DNA of 64,000 nucleotides from Rosa chinensis. Its lineage: Eukaryota; Streptophyta; Magnoliopsida; Rosales; Rosaceae. A program made the translations under genes and the position numbers. The notes beneath the pieces were generated by a model. It saw only the letters and a program-made list of their open reading frames with translations, was not told the origin of the DNA and searched no databases. The stretch is taken from the NCBI RefSeq assembly GCF_002994745.2, contig NC_037092.1, forward strand, positions 19,796,001 to 19,860,000. The letters run 5' to 3'. Within the stretch, counting starts at the first letter, position 1. Every line of letters starts with the position of its first letter. Shown piece after piece: positions 1 to 11,154 of the stretch.

Positions 1-525
1 ACACCGGAGGAATGGTTCCCGACGTTAACCAGGTACTTGCTCAACTTGATGAGGTTACCAGCAACATCTGTTTATCAAAAAGTACCTGTTGATAGCAAGT
101 TATTTGTTAGATATAAACAAAAGAAATGTTGTCGCATCGTTGATTTAGTAAACAAATTTGATCAATGTAGCCGTAGTCCATGAAAAATGTGTTCCTTGTA
201 AAATGATCTGCTTGTAAAAATATTTTCTGGCTTTAAATTGCAGATTATTGTTAAGGAGAAGGGTGTCTTCACAAATGTGATATCCCCAACGACCAAGGCA
301 AAACTGAGACTGTTATTTGAGGTAGCTCCATTAGGATTGTTGATTGAGAATGCCGGGGGTTACAGTAGTGATGGCCACAAGTCTGTGCTGGACAAGGTCA
401 TCGTCAGTCTTGATGACCGGACCCAAGTCGCTTACGGATCCAAGAACGAGATTATCCGATTTGAAGAAACTCTATACGGATCATCCAGGCTCAAGGAAGC
501 AGTGCCTGTTGGAGCTGCTGCTTAA
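1..525 (+). CDS. SBPASE: Sedoheptulose-1,7-bisphosphatase, chloroplastic; last two coding exons (5' part outside window)
   Basis: The gene removes the C1 phosphate from sedoheptulose-1,7-bisphosphate in the chloroplast stroma, a regulatory step of Calvin-cycle RuBP regeneration. Exon 1..32 reads [10 protein letters not shown] in the frame starting at base 3. It is followed by a GT donor at 33 and an AG acceptor ending at 243. The last exon, 244..525, continues [11 protein letters not shown] and contains [46 protein letters not shown] and LYGSSRL, ending at TAA 523-525. This is the conserved FBPase-superfamily C-terminus of plant SBPase. The apparent ATG-less frame start at 238 lies in the intron and is not a true start. 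The catalytic metal site and redox-regulatory cysteines would be upstream, outside the window. The 3' UTR follows 525 with no strong polyadenylation signal. SBPase was chosen over FBPase because the terminal segment matches SBPase, from memory of the family. Confidence 0.95.
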
Positions 526-2290
526 TTCAATAGTCACAGCATTTGCTTTTTTGCTTAATGTATTGGCTAATGCATTTACTTCAATCAGCTTAATTTGTTC
601 TGCATGTTTTTTTTTCTTTTAAGAAATGAAACTGTTACATATCTAAAAAGTTATAGTGAAAATTAGAGACGAATGTTGAATTTGTGCATTCAGAAGTATA
701 AATCAAAAGATTGGTGATCGAGGGATGTGACTCCAAGATTTTTGTTTGGACCTCTTGCCTATTCTGCCAGCCCAATAGGGCCAGATATTTACAACTGGGC
801 TAGAGCAAAATCTTCAGCAATCCCAAACCAACTAAACTTGTCTTCCTATCATAATGACATCAAATGAAAGCCTTTCCCATGACAAAATGAAAAGGAAAAA
901 AGTTGGAAGAACTTTGCATCAAAACTATTGAACAAAGACGCAACGCTGCATGCATAGAAAGAGATGGAGAACTACGGTGTTTTCTTTTGGGTAGTTTAAG
1001 GAAGCCAAGAACCTAAATTTATAGGGAAGGGGAGAAGTGAGAGTGGAACCTAAATTTAACCCTAGTCCTTAACGACCAGCTCTTTGCACAATGGGGGTGA
1101 GGTGAGGGTGTTCTTTCTGTTCCAACCCTAGTAAGAGGTGACAGCAACCTTGGTCATCATTCTCCAACACCAGGTCAATCTATTTCGGAAGGTACGTTGT
1201 TGCAGCAGTTGGATGTGGCATGAGGTGAATTCTTCATGTCCCCTTGTGTTGCACATGTTGGCGTATGTATATGGTTTCATGATGATACGTATGCCTTCCT
1301 CAAAAAAAAAAAAATAACTAGAATGCGCATGTGAAAATAAAAGCTTTTAACCACTGTAGTTGTAATTAAATCCTTCATCAAAATATTGTCTTAAGTCTAA
1401 AAGATGATTATCTGCTATTTTTATGATGGATATTTCATTATACCTATGAACGTTGATTAAGGTGCTCCATAATGTGCTGTTCACGGTTTTAGTGTATATA
1501 TTTTAAGTGGCATACATATGCTACTGCAAGAGAATTATCTGCAAACTAATTGGATTAAATAAAAGGTTATCATCAATTATGTACTATGAAAATCGTAAAT
1601 ATTATTATGAATTATGTCATTTTAATTAGTTTGCATGTGATGATCGAGTGTGTACTTGGTTTCGAAAAGTGTTTAATTTGTTCAGTCATGCATTTATTCC
1701 TTTAGTTATTCAATGCAAGCTGCAGCAGATATACCCTTGCTTCTCAAATCAGATTATTATTATAATTTGCAGAAACTTCGATCATACTTAACTCAAACAT
1801 ATATACGGATACATGTGCTTTCATTACTCACTAACGGTGGTTTATGATCTTGAATCCAACTTCTGCATGTGCAGCTACTAAGAAAAAACGAACTCTACAA
1901 AACAAGACCATACATATATAATATATATGCATTTTCATGCTAACTATATAGTGTGCTCATTTAATTCGTTTATAATTTTACTCCCCTTTCTATTTCCTCT
2001 ATTAATTATCTGTACGTATCTGATTAATAATAGGAGTGCAGATGCAGGCTCAAACCTTTATTGTGATTAGCATTTGCTGCTGCAGAATAAACCAATTTTA
2101 AAATGTCATAACTTGCTTGATAAGGCATGAGTTCTGGTATCATAAGTGTTTCTTCATAGGAATGCCCACGAATTTGATCATCATAAGCTGTAAGGTGTGC
2201 ATTTATCTCCATAGCATATACCATAATAGATATGTACGTATCGCTGGTTGAGGTTGACAATGGACTGGATGGATATACAGTTATATACAT
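526..2290. other. Intergenic: SBPase 3' flank, no gene seen
   Basis: AT-rich DNA without a supportable reading frame. The first 100 or so bases probably include the SBPase 3' UTR. A run of 13 A at about 1302-1314, following ORF-free sequence, could be the tail of a 5'-truncated retroposon, but I found no target-site duplication. Parts of 2030-2520 resemble 3620-3830 (for example the 'gcaggctca' and 'ataaggtgtaaggc' segments), suggesting an old local duplication. Confidence 0.5.
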
Positions 2291-2296
2291 ATACAT

Positions 2297-2297
2297 A

Positions 2298-2344
<47 letters not shown>

Positions 2345-2345
2345 T
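2297..2345. repeat. (TA)n microsatellite
   Basis: About 49 bases of almost uninterrupted TA dinucleotides. The minus-strand reading frame rich in YIYIYI crossing it is an artefact of the repeat. Confidence 0.95.
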
Positions 2346-2811
2346 TGAAGTAGTGGTTGAATTGATGAATGGACAATTCAAGAAGTGAACTGTTAAACCC
2401 TACTTGAACGTATGCTTGAATTAAAGTAGATACGAACGCATAGGACTATGGAATCAAATGATGATGAGTCAAGTCATGAGCTCTCCAATAGTAGGTTTGC
2501 CAAGTCTCAATCTTATTAAAGCATCGTTTTAGCCTTTTAGGGTTTAAAGACTCCTGTTTATTATTTGTACAAAAGATTAACTATTCATAAGTAAAACGAC
2601 GTGATTTTAAAATTAAACTAGAGTAACACCAAAAATTTACAGCCACAAAGGTTAATCACTTAATTACTTATCCTTATATTCTATACTATTTGATCGATTG
2701 ACTCCTGAATATTAGGTTTGTTTGTTATTTACTAGATAAACTTTCTTCCAAATCCGCACAAGCAATTAACTTCAACATATATGCATGTGATTGTCATCAA
2801 CCAGTTGTGCC

Positions 2812-3518
2812 TAGGGTCAATGGGTCGTGTCGGGTTAGGTTCGTATCGGGTCAGGATATTTGTCGTGTTGTAAGATATAAACCCAAACCCAACCCATTTA
2901 ATAATCGTGTCAAAAATTTAAACCCAAACCCAACCTGTTTATTAAACGGGTTAGAGCACCCACTACCTATGTACGAAGTCATGGGTTCGAGTCACCATGG
3001 GGGCAGGAGTGAAACCCTTTGATCCTCTTAATAAAAAGAATAGAAGAAAAAAAAAAAAACGGGTTACCCGTTTTCAACCTGCTTAACCCATTTAATAAAT
3101 AGGTCGTGTCTTATTAGACAAAATGACTCATTTAAGAGTTAACAATGGGACCCATTTAACTAAAAAATGCATAAATTGATTAAATTTACTAAAAACTCCA
3201 CAAGACAAAAAATATAAATAATTATATATAATTCATAAATAATTAAATTCAATAATTAAAAAGCGAAATATTTCAAATTGTCTAATCTTATAATCAAATA
3301 CTCCGAACGTCCAAAATTTCAAGAAGAAACATAGCACAATCGGGTTATATGGGTTCACTTCGTGTTGCCAGGTTGACCTGTGGCAGACCCATTTATTAAA
3401 TGGATCATGGCAGGTTGACCCACCACCGACCCGCTTTATAATCGTGCGGGTTCGACCCACTTTATTTCGTGCGGGTTTCGAGTCGTGTTATCGGGTCGTG
3501 TCGGAATTGACAGCCCTA
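2812..3518. mobile_element. Non-autonomous hAT-type DNA transposon with 8-bp TSD
   Basis: The element has terminal inverted repeats starting TAGGG (left TAGGGTCAATGGGTCG, right end reverse-complement TAGGGCTGTCAATTCC). It is flanked by the perfect 8-bp duplication GTTGTGCC at 2804-2811 and 3519-3526. The subterminal regions are rich in GGGTCGTG and AACCCAAACCC motifs on opposite strands and would form a large foldback. There is no transposase, so it must have been mobilised in trans. The internal part is interrupted by a SINE. An 8-bp TSD is the hallmark of the hAT superfamily. Confidence 0.85.
2954..3056 (+). mobile_element. tRNA-derived SINE nested in the hAT element
   Basis: An insert of about 103 bp with a Pol III B-box-like GGTTCGAGTCACC and a poly(A) tail of about 13. 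It is bounded by the 10-bp direct repeat AAACGGGTTA at 2944-2953 and 3057-3066. TSD plus poly(A) plus B box marks an LINE-mobilised SINE. The TSD ends with GGTTA, which could also serve as part of an A box (GTTAGAGC), so the 5' boundary may shift by a few bases. Confidence 0.75.
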
Positions 3519-3526
3519 GTTGTGCC

Positions 3527-5340
3527 ATGTGCAGTTTCTAGGCAAACTAATGGTAGTTAATTGCATGATATATTATACATATATTTGTTTAAGTTTATAT
3601 GCTATTATTGATTAATCAATAACTAGTCTAGCTGCAGAAGCAGGCTCATCATAAGGTGTAAGGCGGCATTTATTTTTCAAAGCGTCGATCCCAGCAGCCC
3701 CTCAGTATCTGTATTCTGTTGAAGTCTTAAAGACTTAAACCCTTATTATTTGATTGAATTGTTGACTACGACTAAGGAATATGTAAACGCATCGGACTGC
3801 GCATCAGTATATGAGAGTCAAATAGATCGAGCTCCATATCTATATACGATCAACTGGATCAATAAAATTGCATTGAACAAGAAATGTACGCAAAGCCTCC
3901 GAAATTGAATCATCACCTGCCTTTTGTTTTGTAAATACGCTGACATTTTATATAATGAAAAATCTAATACATTTCTAATGTTTGACACGATATCAACACA
4001 GAGGAAAAGAAAAAACAAATCTTAATTTTCCCGTGTATCTATTTTTTGGTTAAACTAGCTAGATCTATCAAATAAACTATCTATAATGACCATGACTCAG
4101 TTTCTCTTCATTTGTCACCATTTTGTTAACTCTAAGAGCTTAAGCCTTCGCATATACCGCAAATACATCAGTATTCATTCTTCTTTTAACTATACGTACA
4201 TATGGTGGTTTGCCTTCACCATTGCTGTACGTATGCTACGCCTTATCTTGCAGCCGCAAAGGCAATGTTCCAATCCCACTTATTTGGCAGAGGGTTCTAC
4301 AAGGATAAGCCGTCAAAGTTATTTTATTAAGTGGATTAATTTCAATGATGTATACTGATTGCAAAGTCTTTTAGGTGATTAGGATCCCCTCACTAACCAT
4401 TATCCAAATCTCTATCTATCTAGCTATGACCAACTTTAACCCACTCGCATGCCATTGTATATAAGTATATATGCGCTACTGCTCTAGCTTTACCGGAATG
4501 CACGCATGACGAGATTATCGAATTCATTATTTATCTTAAGGACTTCATCTGCTTAATTTTAGCTTGATCTAGACACTGTTCTTAATTTGGAACAAAGCAA
4601 GAAGGTAAGCCAAGAATCAAACTAAACACGAGGATGGTTCATGCATTATTGGAGAACCACTACATATATAAAGAGGTTTGAACTCTGGAATGAGAAGAAT
4701 AGTAAAAAAGCTTCGATCTTTGAATGCTTTCGACAAATGACTAGAAACGGATCTAGGTCTAGGGAAGCTGGGGATGCGCGCAGAGATAAAGAGAGAGAGG
4801 GTTTCCTAGCTTATAACGTTTTTATCTGAATAAGGGTTTCCTAGCTAGCTAGCTCCTTTATCTATAGGAAAGCATGTGAAGTTTGAAATAAATGGCCAAG
4901 CGCAGTTGCATATCGATCATATAATGGTCCACCAAGTGAAGCAGGTCTCCAGTAGCACGTGTAGGAACGTGCAGCAGTTGCTAATTCAGTTGGTAGTCGT
5001 AGCTAACCTTCAAAAGGACGTACGTAAACAACAAATTTGCTGATTCAGAACCATAGCTATTATGGGTTGTCTACAAGATCTCATCAGTTCTCTCCTAAAC
5101 ATTATTGTAGATTTGTAGGATATAATGGATTCAGAAGAGCCCTATATATGCTCCTATTTATGAGTTGATGTTAGCCTGGGCTATGTATGCATGTGACTCG
5201 TATCATCGACAAAATCTTCATATAAACCCTACTTTTAATATCTTTAATCATTAAAAAAACTCATTAGTTTCATGTTTTTGGTTCTTAAAGATATAAGGAC
5301 AAGATAAATTTGTTAAGATACCTAGATATCATATATATAA
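3527..5340. other. Intergenic, no gene seen
   Basis: AT-rich DNA with stop codons in all frames and short GCTA-rich stretches (about 4830-4850). None of the 60-90 residue open frames here resembles a protein family. Confidence 0.5.
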
Positions 5341-5604
5341 GGGAGAATTCTACAAATAGTCACTCAACTATGACTCATTCGACACTTTGGTCACTCAAGT
5401 TTCAAATATATCATTTTGATCACTCAAGTATTACATTGTCATTCACAAAAGTCATCCAATGAGTATTTTTTTTCTCAGAACAAAGTGACTTTTGTGAATG
5501 ACAGTGTAATACTTGAGTGACTAAAGTGATATATTTGAAACTTGAGTGACCAAAGTGTCGAATAAGTCATAGTTGAGTGACCAAAGTGACTATTCTTTTT
5601 GGAT
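5341..5604. mobile_element. Mutator-like MITE, diverged copy
   Basis: A long hairpin: the left arm (5341-5460), rich in CACTCAA and TTTGGTCACTCAAG motifs, pairs with the right arm (5485-5604). It is the same family as the element at 21669-22032, sharing GGGAGAATT at the end and the 'gactcattcgacactttgg' segment. The right terminus is diverged and no convincing target duplication remains. Confidence 0.7.
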
Positions 5605-5809
5605 ACCCACTAAAGGGACTGGGTTCCTAGAAGCTTTCTCACATTGAACCAACCCATTTTGGGTACCGCAAGCCGAGCGTACTTGCCAATTGTTTCCCTA
5701 CGGATCATGCAAATATCTTGTGCTGTTACGAGGGTCTCAATATCTCCACGTCATTAGGACCTTTGTTTTGCGTCGACCCATTCGGCCCACACATATAATC
5801 AATTCTTAA

Positions 5810-6223
5810 GAGTGTGTTTGGATGAGGGAAAAAATGATTAAATTTAATTGAAAGTGAGGATTTCATAATTCTTACAAGCTAATTCCTTCATTTGACATTA
5901 TCATATTGTAAATTTTAAATTTCTCTAGGGAAAAAAAACAAAGAAATTCATTATTTAAATTCCCCAATTTAATTTTCACCAAAATACATGTTATTTACGA
6001 ATTCATTTGCAGTATTTAATTTTCATTTCCAAAACAAGGTTTTTTTCTATTTTATTTTTTTATTTGTTTTAAACTTTCTTAATTTATTACACATTTCAAA
6101 TCCTAAATAGATACAATCAAACAATAGAAATTGCAATTAATAGAATTTTAGATTGATGGAGTTAAAGATTTCATCATTTATAAATTCTCATAGATTTCAT
6201 AATTCTCTCATCCAAACGCACCG
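5810..6223. mobile_element. Tourist-like (PIF/Harbinger) MITE with TAA duplication
   Basis: A 414-bp element with TIRs GAGTGTGTTTGGATGAG (left) and CGGTGCGTTTGGATGAG (right, reverse complement). It is flanked by TAA at 5807-5809 and 6224-6226, the 3-bp TTA/TAA target typical of PIF/Harbinger. The interior is very AT-rich and non-coding. Confidence 0.8.
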
Positions 6224-7509
6224 TAAAAAATTATCGATATTCCACTCTCGCTCAAAGTCTCTGAAAGCTCCTTTTGTTATTCCTCATTTTATGTTGACAT
6301 AGTTAACACTATTAAATATTTGTGCCAATACATTACACGAAATGCCTCAAAGTAAATGAGACAAAATAACTCAAATAAGTTAGCTTGCAAGCTTGTAAAC
6401 TTTCACCATATAAATAATGTGGAGATGATTGTATGCACTGACAGTGCACTGTCAGTTATTTTAATTTCTAAAAAAATAACAGTCACTCATCTAATCCACT
6501 CTTTTATATATTTTAATATAAAAAAATAATGCATGTATAACTTTCACCTGTGACATTTCTATTGTTTTTCGTACGTACGGGTGCTATTTTCTCGGATCAT
6601 CATTTTCATAAAGAAGAACGCAGAAATACCTTGGCATCTAGTTTGGCTTTCCTCAAAACAATTATTTCCACAGAGAATCACATACATGTTCAATGATTAT
6701 AGATAATGCAGAAAAGAACGTGGAGTGCAAGTAGCAGTAATTGCTACTTGCTAAGACTCGACCCAAACATTTGACTAATTTGAGCCATGTGCTTCCCTCT
6801 AAACCTGGAATCAATGGCATTCCAATATTTTTAAGTTTTCATGCTACTCGTACACACTAGCTCACATAGTAAGTCGGTCCAAACCTCCTCAGCTCCAAAC
6901 ATTATTCTTGGAACAATCATAGAATTTCCCTCAGCTTTATATAACATACAAGAAACAAAGTGGGGAAAGTGCTTTCAAACTGGCACGCGTAGTGTCCTTT
7001 GGTCTAACATGATTCTTGGAATTCTTGAAAGATCTTCATCATTAATCAACTCTTTCTTCTGTTCTTTTTATTGGTGACGAAGAAAAAGATATATAATAAG
7101 CTCCTTAACTGTCACAAAATTCCCTTTGCCAATCATGAAGTCCACGTCGCCGATCGAACAATATATGTTATAAATCATTCATTAACAAAACTATATTTTC
7201 ATGCGAGCTCGATAACAGATATATATTCTCTAATCTAACGTACGTAGCTGGCATCAGTCATAATCTGGCGTATATAAATATATAATGTTCTTCCTGATAT
7301 TAATATTAATATATCATTAAGCTGTAAAGAGATCGATCCACCTCCAACTCCAGCTGGGTTAATGATTCTTATGGCAGCTGGTAGCCCCGTACGTACCGTA
7401 CGGTTTTTGTCTTAATTTTTGGATTAATTAGCGTGGTACGTACCGTATGTATTAGAATAAGCCCTTAATGAGAGGCTATCCGAGTTGATTCCAATTAACA
7501 ACTTTAATT
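6224..7509. other. Intergenic, no gene seen
   Basis: AT-rich DNA. It contains a perfect 20-bp palindrome at 6437-6456. The 78-codon open frame at 6841-7077 shows no recognisable family. Confidence 0.5.
6437..6456. repeat. Perfect 20-bp palindrome
   Basis: ACTGACAGTGCACTGTCAGT is its own reverse complement. It may be the joined ends or hairpin tip of a small inverted-repeat transposon. A related 'gtgcacagac' terminus appears near 24570. Confidence 0.6.
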
Positions 7510-7827
7510 AAGCACTACTAGAATTATAGCCCCAGACATCGGTCAAAAACCGATGAGAAAAAAAAATCCAACCGATGTCTTTGTGGGTGATGAGAAAGAT
7601 CCGGAAAATGCAGACATCGGTTTTTAGCCGATGTCTAATATTCGGGTAGACATCGGTTCCTTATAATAAACCGATGTAAAGAAGTTTAAATGATAACAAA
7701 CTTGCATGCTTTACTATTGTTAAACCCACATTTTATTGTATTTAAAGCTTAAAGAAATATAGATTATATAACACAAGTTTGAGTTTTAACATCGTTATTG
7801 ATTTAAGAACCGATGAGTAATACTGTT

Positions 7828-8167
7828 GTAGACATCGTTTCTGACAATGAACCGATGTGTGGATATGTTAGTAACATCAGTGTTCATTTCCGAACTGATG
7901 TCTGGAACTCGGTAGTATATCGTTTCTGATAATGAACCGATGTCTGGATGTTTTAGTAACATCGGTTTTCATTTCGGAACTGATGTCTGGCACTCGGTAG
8001 TATATCGTTTCTGATAATGAACCGATGTCTGGATGTTTTAGTAACATCGGTTTTCATTTCGGAACTGATGTCTGGCACTCGGTAGTATATCGTTTTTAAC
8101 AATGAACCGATGTCTGGATATATTAGTAACATCGATTTTCATTTTGGAACTGATGTATCTGTATTTC
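7828..8167. repeat. 85-bp subterminal tandem repeat of the CACTA element
   Basis: Four units with exact 85-bp spacing (unit starts about 7828, 7913, 7998 and 8083). The second and third are nearly identical. Each unit contains ATATCGTTT, AACCGATGTCTGG and AACATCGGTTTTCATTT. The units are probably transposase-binding arrays. Confidence 0.9.
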
Positions 8168-9895
8168 TGGACATCAGTTTTTATGGCTAAAACTGATTTC
8201 AACTTTATATCTAAACATCACATTCTATAAAGAGGATTCTGTCCACAAAATAGAACTGTGATTATAAATTGCAAATTGGGGTATTATATCCGACATTCAT
8301 CATCCTTAACAGTTTACAAAATGGGCAAAATAAAACCCCAATTCATATATGCACCTATATACTACAAGGCTAGCCTAGCAATTAGTATTCTTGTTTGTTC
8401 ATAATTGCTACAAAAAAGTTAGTTAAAACTAACTCAAAATCAAGAAACTGGTCAGAACCTACAACAGAGTCTGTAAGTAGTCGGCTACTTCAATGCGGAC
8501 CTCATCAAGTTGTTGTTGGGTATACCCTTTCCGATCCTTTACCGCCCACTACAAATACCTATAATTCAATAAATAAATCACTTATCTGAAATAGAAAAGA
8601 AAACAATTGGGAAGCTAATTGCCATAACTCTTGTTAGTTGAGATTTGACATACCTGAAATCCCACCAATATCACTCAAAATTGATCCAGATTGGGTTCAG
8701 TCCCTGCAAGGCAAAATAGTCGATGATCATCAAATTTCACAATTCACATTTGGCAAAGTTTTCTCGATCCCAAGCATTTGAGCCTACAATGTGGAAATAT
8801 AGCAAGAGCAAGAGCTAAAGCATTGCTTTCTTCAATTTCTGCAACTTTATATTAAACAGCAGAGTAATTGCAGTTATATCATGATCCTCACAAATCTTCT
8901 AGAATTGTAAGAATAGACAACGAATATCATAATCTACTTCAGCCTCTAAATCCTATTTAAGGTGGCACAGAATCAAGAATTTTCATCGAGATGATTCTAT
9001 AATTATGATATGCAACAGTGGTTTATATGTTCAGAAGCAGAATCATGAAACCTTGTGAAAGAAGAGCCTAATCTCTCCTAGCAAAACATCAAAGCTTTTG
9101 AAAATAAATAGACATACTTCACACTTGCCATCATTAGTAATTTCGAAAATTTCTTCACACTTATTTCCTTCACAATTGAATCACACACCTCATTTCTTCT
9201 CCAACAGTTTGATCTTTTAAATAATAAGAAAACTGAACTTAACTAACTACATTGAACTACTATTACTTGGTAGTAAGCAGTGAGGGGTTTTGCAAGCTCA
9301 ATGACCACAACATTGAACCTTTGCTCTTACCACTGTGATAGTCCTAAGGCTCCAGACAAAATTGAAGTTGCCGCTTTGATCTGCTAGCGTTGACCTGCAA
9401 CAATGATGAATTAAGAGCACCATTCAAAATTGAAAGAAGCTTAACATGTTATCAGTGCCATTCAAAATTGCTGCCCAAATATGTTTCTTTGCCTTCTAAT
9501 GTAATAAGTATCTAGCATGCAGCATGCTGTCTAGAACATGAAATCAGTTCACACATGCAAATAGCAATGACTAAGGTAAGTTCAAAAGGCTAAAATGCAG
9601 TCAACCCAAAACCAAGTAGCTTTGGAAAAAAATATATACAGATACATACATATATATATATATATAATTACAACTTTAAAAATAAAATGAAGTGATTGAC
9701 ATCTTACCTGTTAGCTTTCTTATGGAGTTTCTTTATAAGTTTCCGCTACTTTTCTGGATGGTTATGTATGCAGTTATGCACAGAGATAATCACATGGATA
9801 AAAATATCGTCAAATTAACTTAAGAGTCTAGAAACACAAATACTTAAATTTAAAAAGCATTCTAGTAAAACACTCACATCCTCTATCGGCTCAGA

Positions 9896-10024
9896 TCAAA
9901 TCCTCACAGGCTCCACCTCTTCAAACTTAATGAACTCCCTGATCAAGACCTTCTTCTTCACCTTCACCGGTAATTTTTCAACAAAGATAGTCCTCAGAAG
10001 CTTACTTTCGTAGGATATGTGTTG
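9896..10024 (-). other. Possible captured exon, unidentified lysine-rich peptide
   Basis: A minus-strand open frame ends at TGA (9896-9898). It encodes a basic then acidic tail including KLLRTIFVEKLP, VKVKKKVLI and FIKFEEVEPVRI. The composition looks protein-like and it sits inside the CACTA element, so it may be a captured gene end. I do not recognise the family. Confidence 0.3.
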
Positions 10025-10977
10025 CAACTATGCTAAGTAGCCACTTCTAATCATGAACAGTGATATGTGGAGTTTCCTTTTTCTTTGGATTCCTGCAATA
10101 AATCAAATGAATCATACTTCAAAACATTGCACTTGCATATGAAGTCAGCAGAGAAAAGCAAGTTTAATTGTATCTAGACTTAAAATATTTTCCAGAAATT
10201 CTTTCCTGTAAGCCTAAACCTCAGTCATGGAAGAAAAAGTTCATAATCTGCATTGGAAAACCAAAATACCAGCAGGCCCTTGCTTAAATATATGAAAGAA
10301 GACCTACAAATTGGCAGGCCAACACTTTTTATCAAATGCACCACATCAAAACCCAAACAAAATGAAATTATGCAGACTCTTTTATCAAAGTCTAATCATG
10401 CAGGACTTTCCTAAGTTCACATGTGTATAGTGGGTGGACAATGACTCATGAGATGCCCAGTGATTCACGAAATTCAAGTTCAAATTTACACAACGAAGTG
10501 AAAAGGAACTCTATCAAAATTGAAAACCTAGTATCGATCTGAAATTAATCATTATAATACATAACCAATAAGCATAAAAATTAATTTGGTGTATAAATTT
10601 GTACCTTGAATCTGTGAAGTAGAGCAGTTCTTCTCGTCTTTTGGATTTCCCTGCCTCTTCTGTCCTTCCCGTCTCCCCCTTCTTCTGTTTCTTCCTTTCT
10701 CCCCCTTCTTCTGTTTCTTTCTTTCTTCCCTCTGAAAACCCAAAATCCACAACTATGCAAACTATAATGAGAAATCAATCACACACAATCAAATATGGCT
10801 AATTGAATAATAGCATCAATATAATACCTCAAAACTTTAACTTACACAACAGAAAATCAAGAGCCTAGCTAAAAAATCCATACTACTCAACACGACTTAT
10901 CTTTGAAGACGTATTAAAAGCAATTGCTTGTAATGCTAATAGAATTATATAATCCCAAAAAATGAAAACTATCTGAC

Positions 10978-11154
10978 CTGTACTTGAAGCTGGAGCTGCT
11001 TCAAATACTCAACTGCTTCATCCAGCATTGAAGCCTTATCAGTCTAATAAAAACAAAACCCCAAATCACTCATTTGAAAGATAAACCACACAAAACAAAA
11101 CAAAAAATTCCAGAAAATTTAAAAGCAGAGTACCTTGTTAGAATTTGGAATCAG
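10978..11154 (-). pseudogene. Captured fragment of a SPATULA/ALCATRAZ-type bHLH transcription factor gene
   Basis: Two exon pieces with correct splice borders lie on the minus strand inside the CACTA element. The first (11154-11134) encodes LIPNSNK and is followed by a GT donor. After an intron of about 90 bp ending in AG comes a 66-nt exon (11043-10978) encoding TDKASMLDEAVEYLKQLQLQ plus VQ, followed by GT. This is the loop and helix 2 of the bHLH domain, and a 66-nt exon is typical for PIF/SPT-clade genes. KQLQLQVQ after EYL is the form I recall for SPATULA and ALCATRAZ. The basic region and helix 1 upstream are diverged beyond recognition (only KM before LIPN is suggestive), and no downstream coding exon was recognised. 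The fragment therefore cannot encode a DNA-binding protein. A host gene broken by insertion is unlikely because it lies well inside the transposon. Confidence 0.75.

Noticed and set aside
2181..2381. Minus-strand frame rich in YIYIYI
   Set aside because: Produced by the (TA)n microsatellite.
7828..8167. CRISPR-like array
   Set aside because: The repeats are contiguous 85-bp tandem units without unique spacers, inside a plant transposon.
10514..10778. Three minus-strand frames rich in Lys/Glu/Arg
   Set aside because: Low-complexity translation of a polypyrimidine repeat (TTCTTCTGTTTCTT units) inside the CACTA element.
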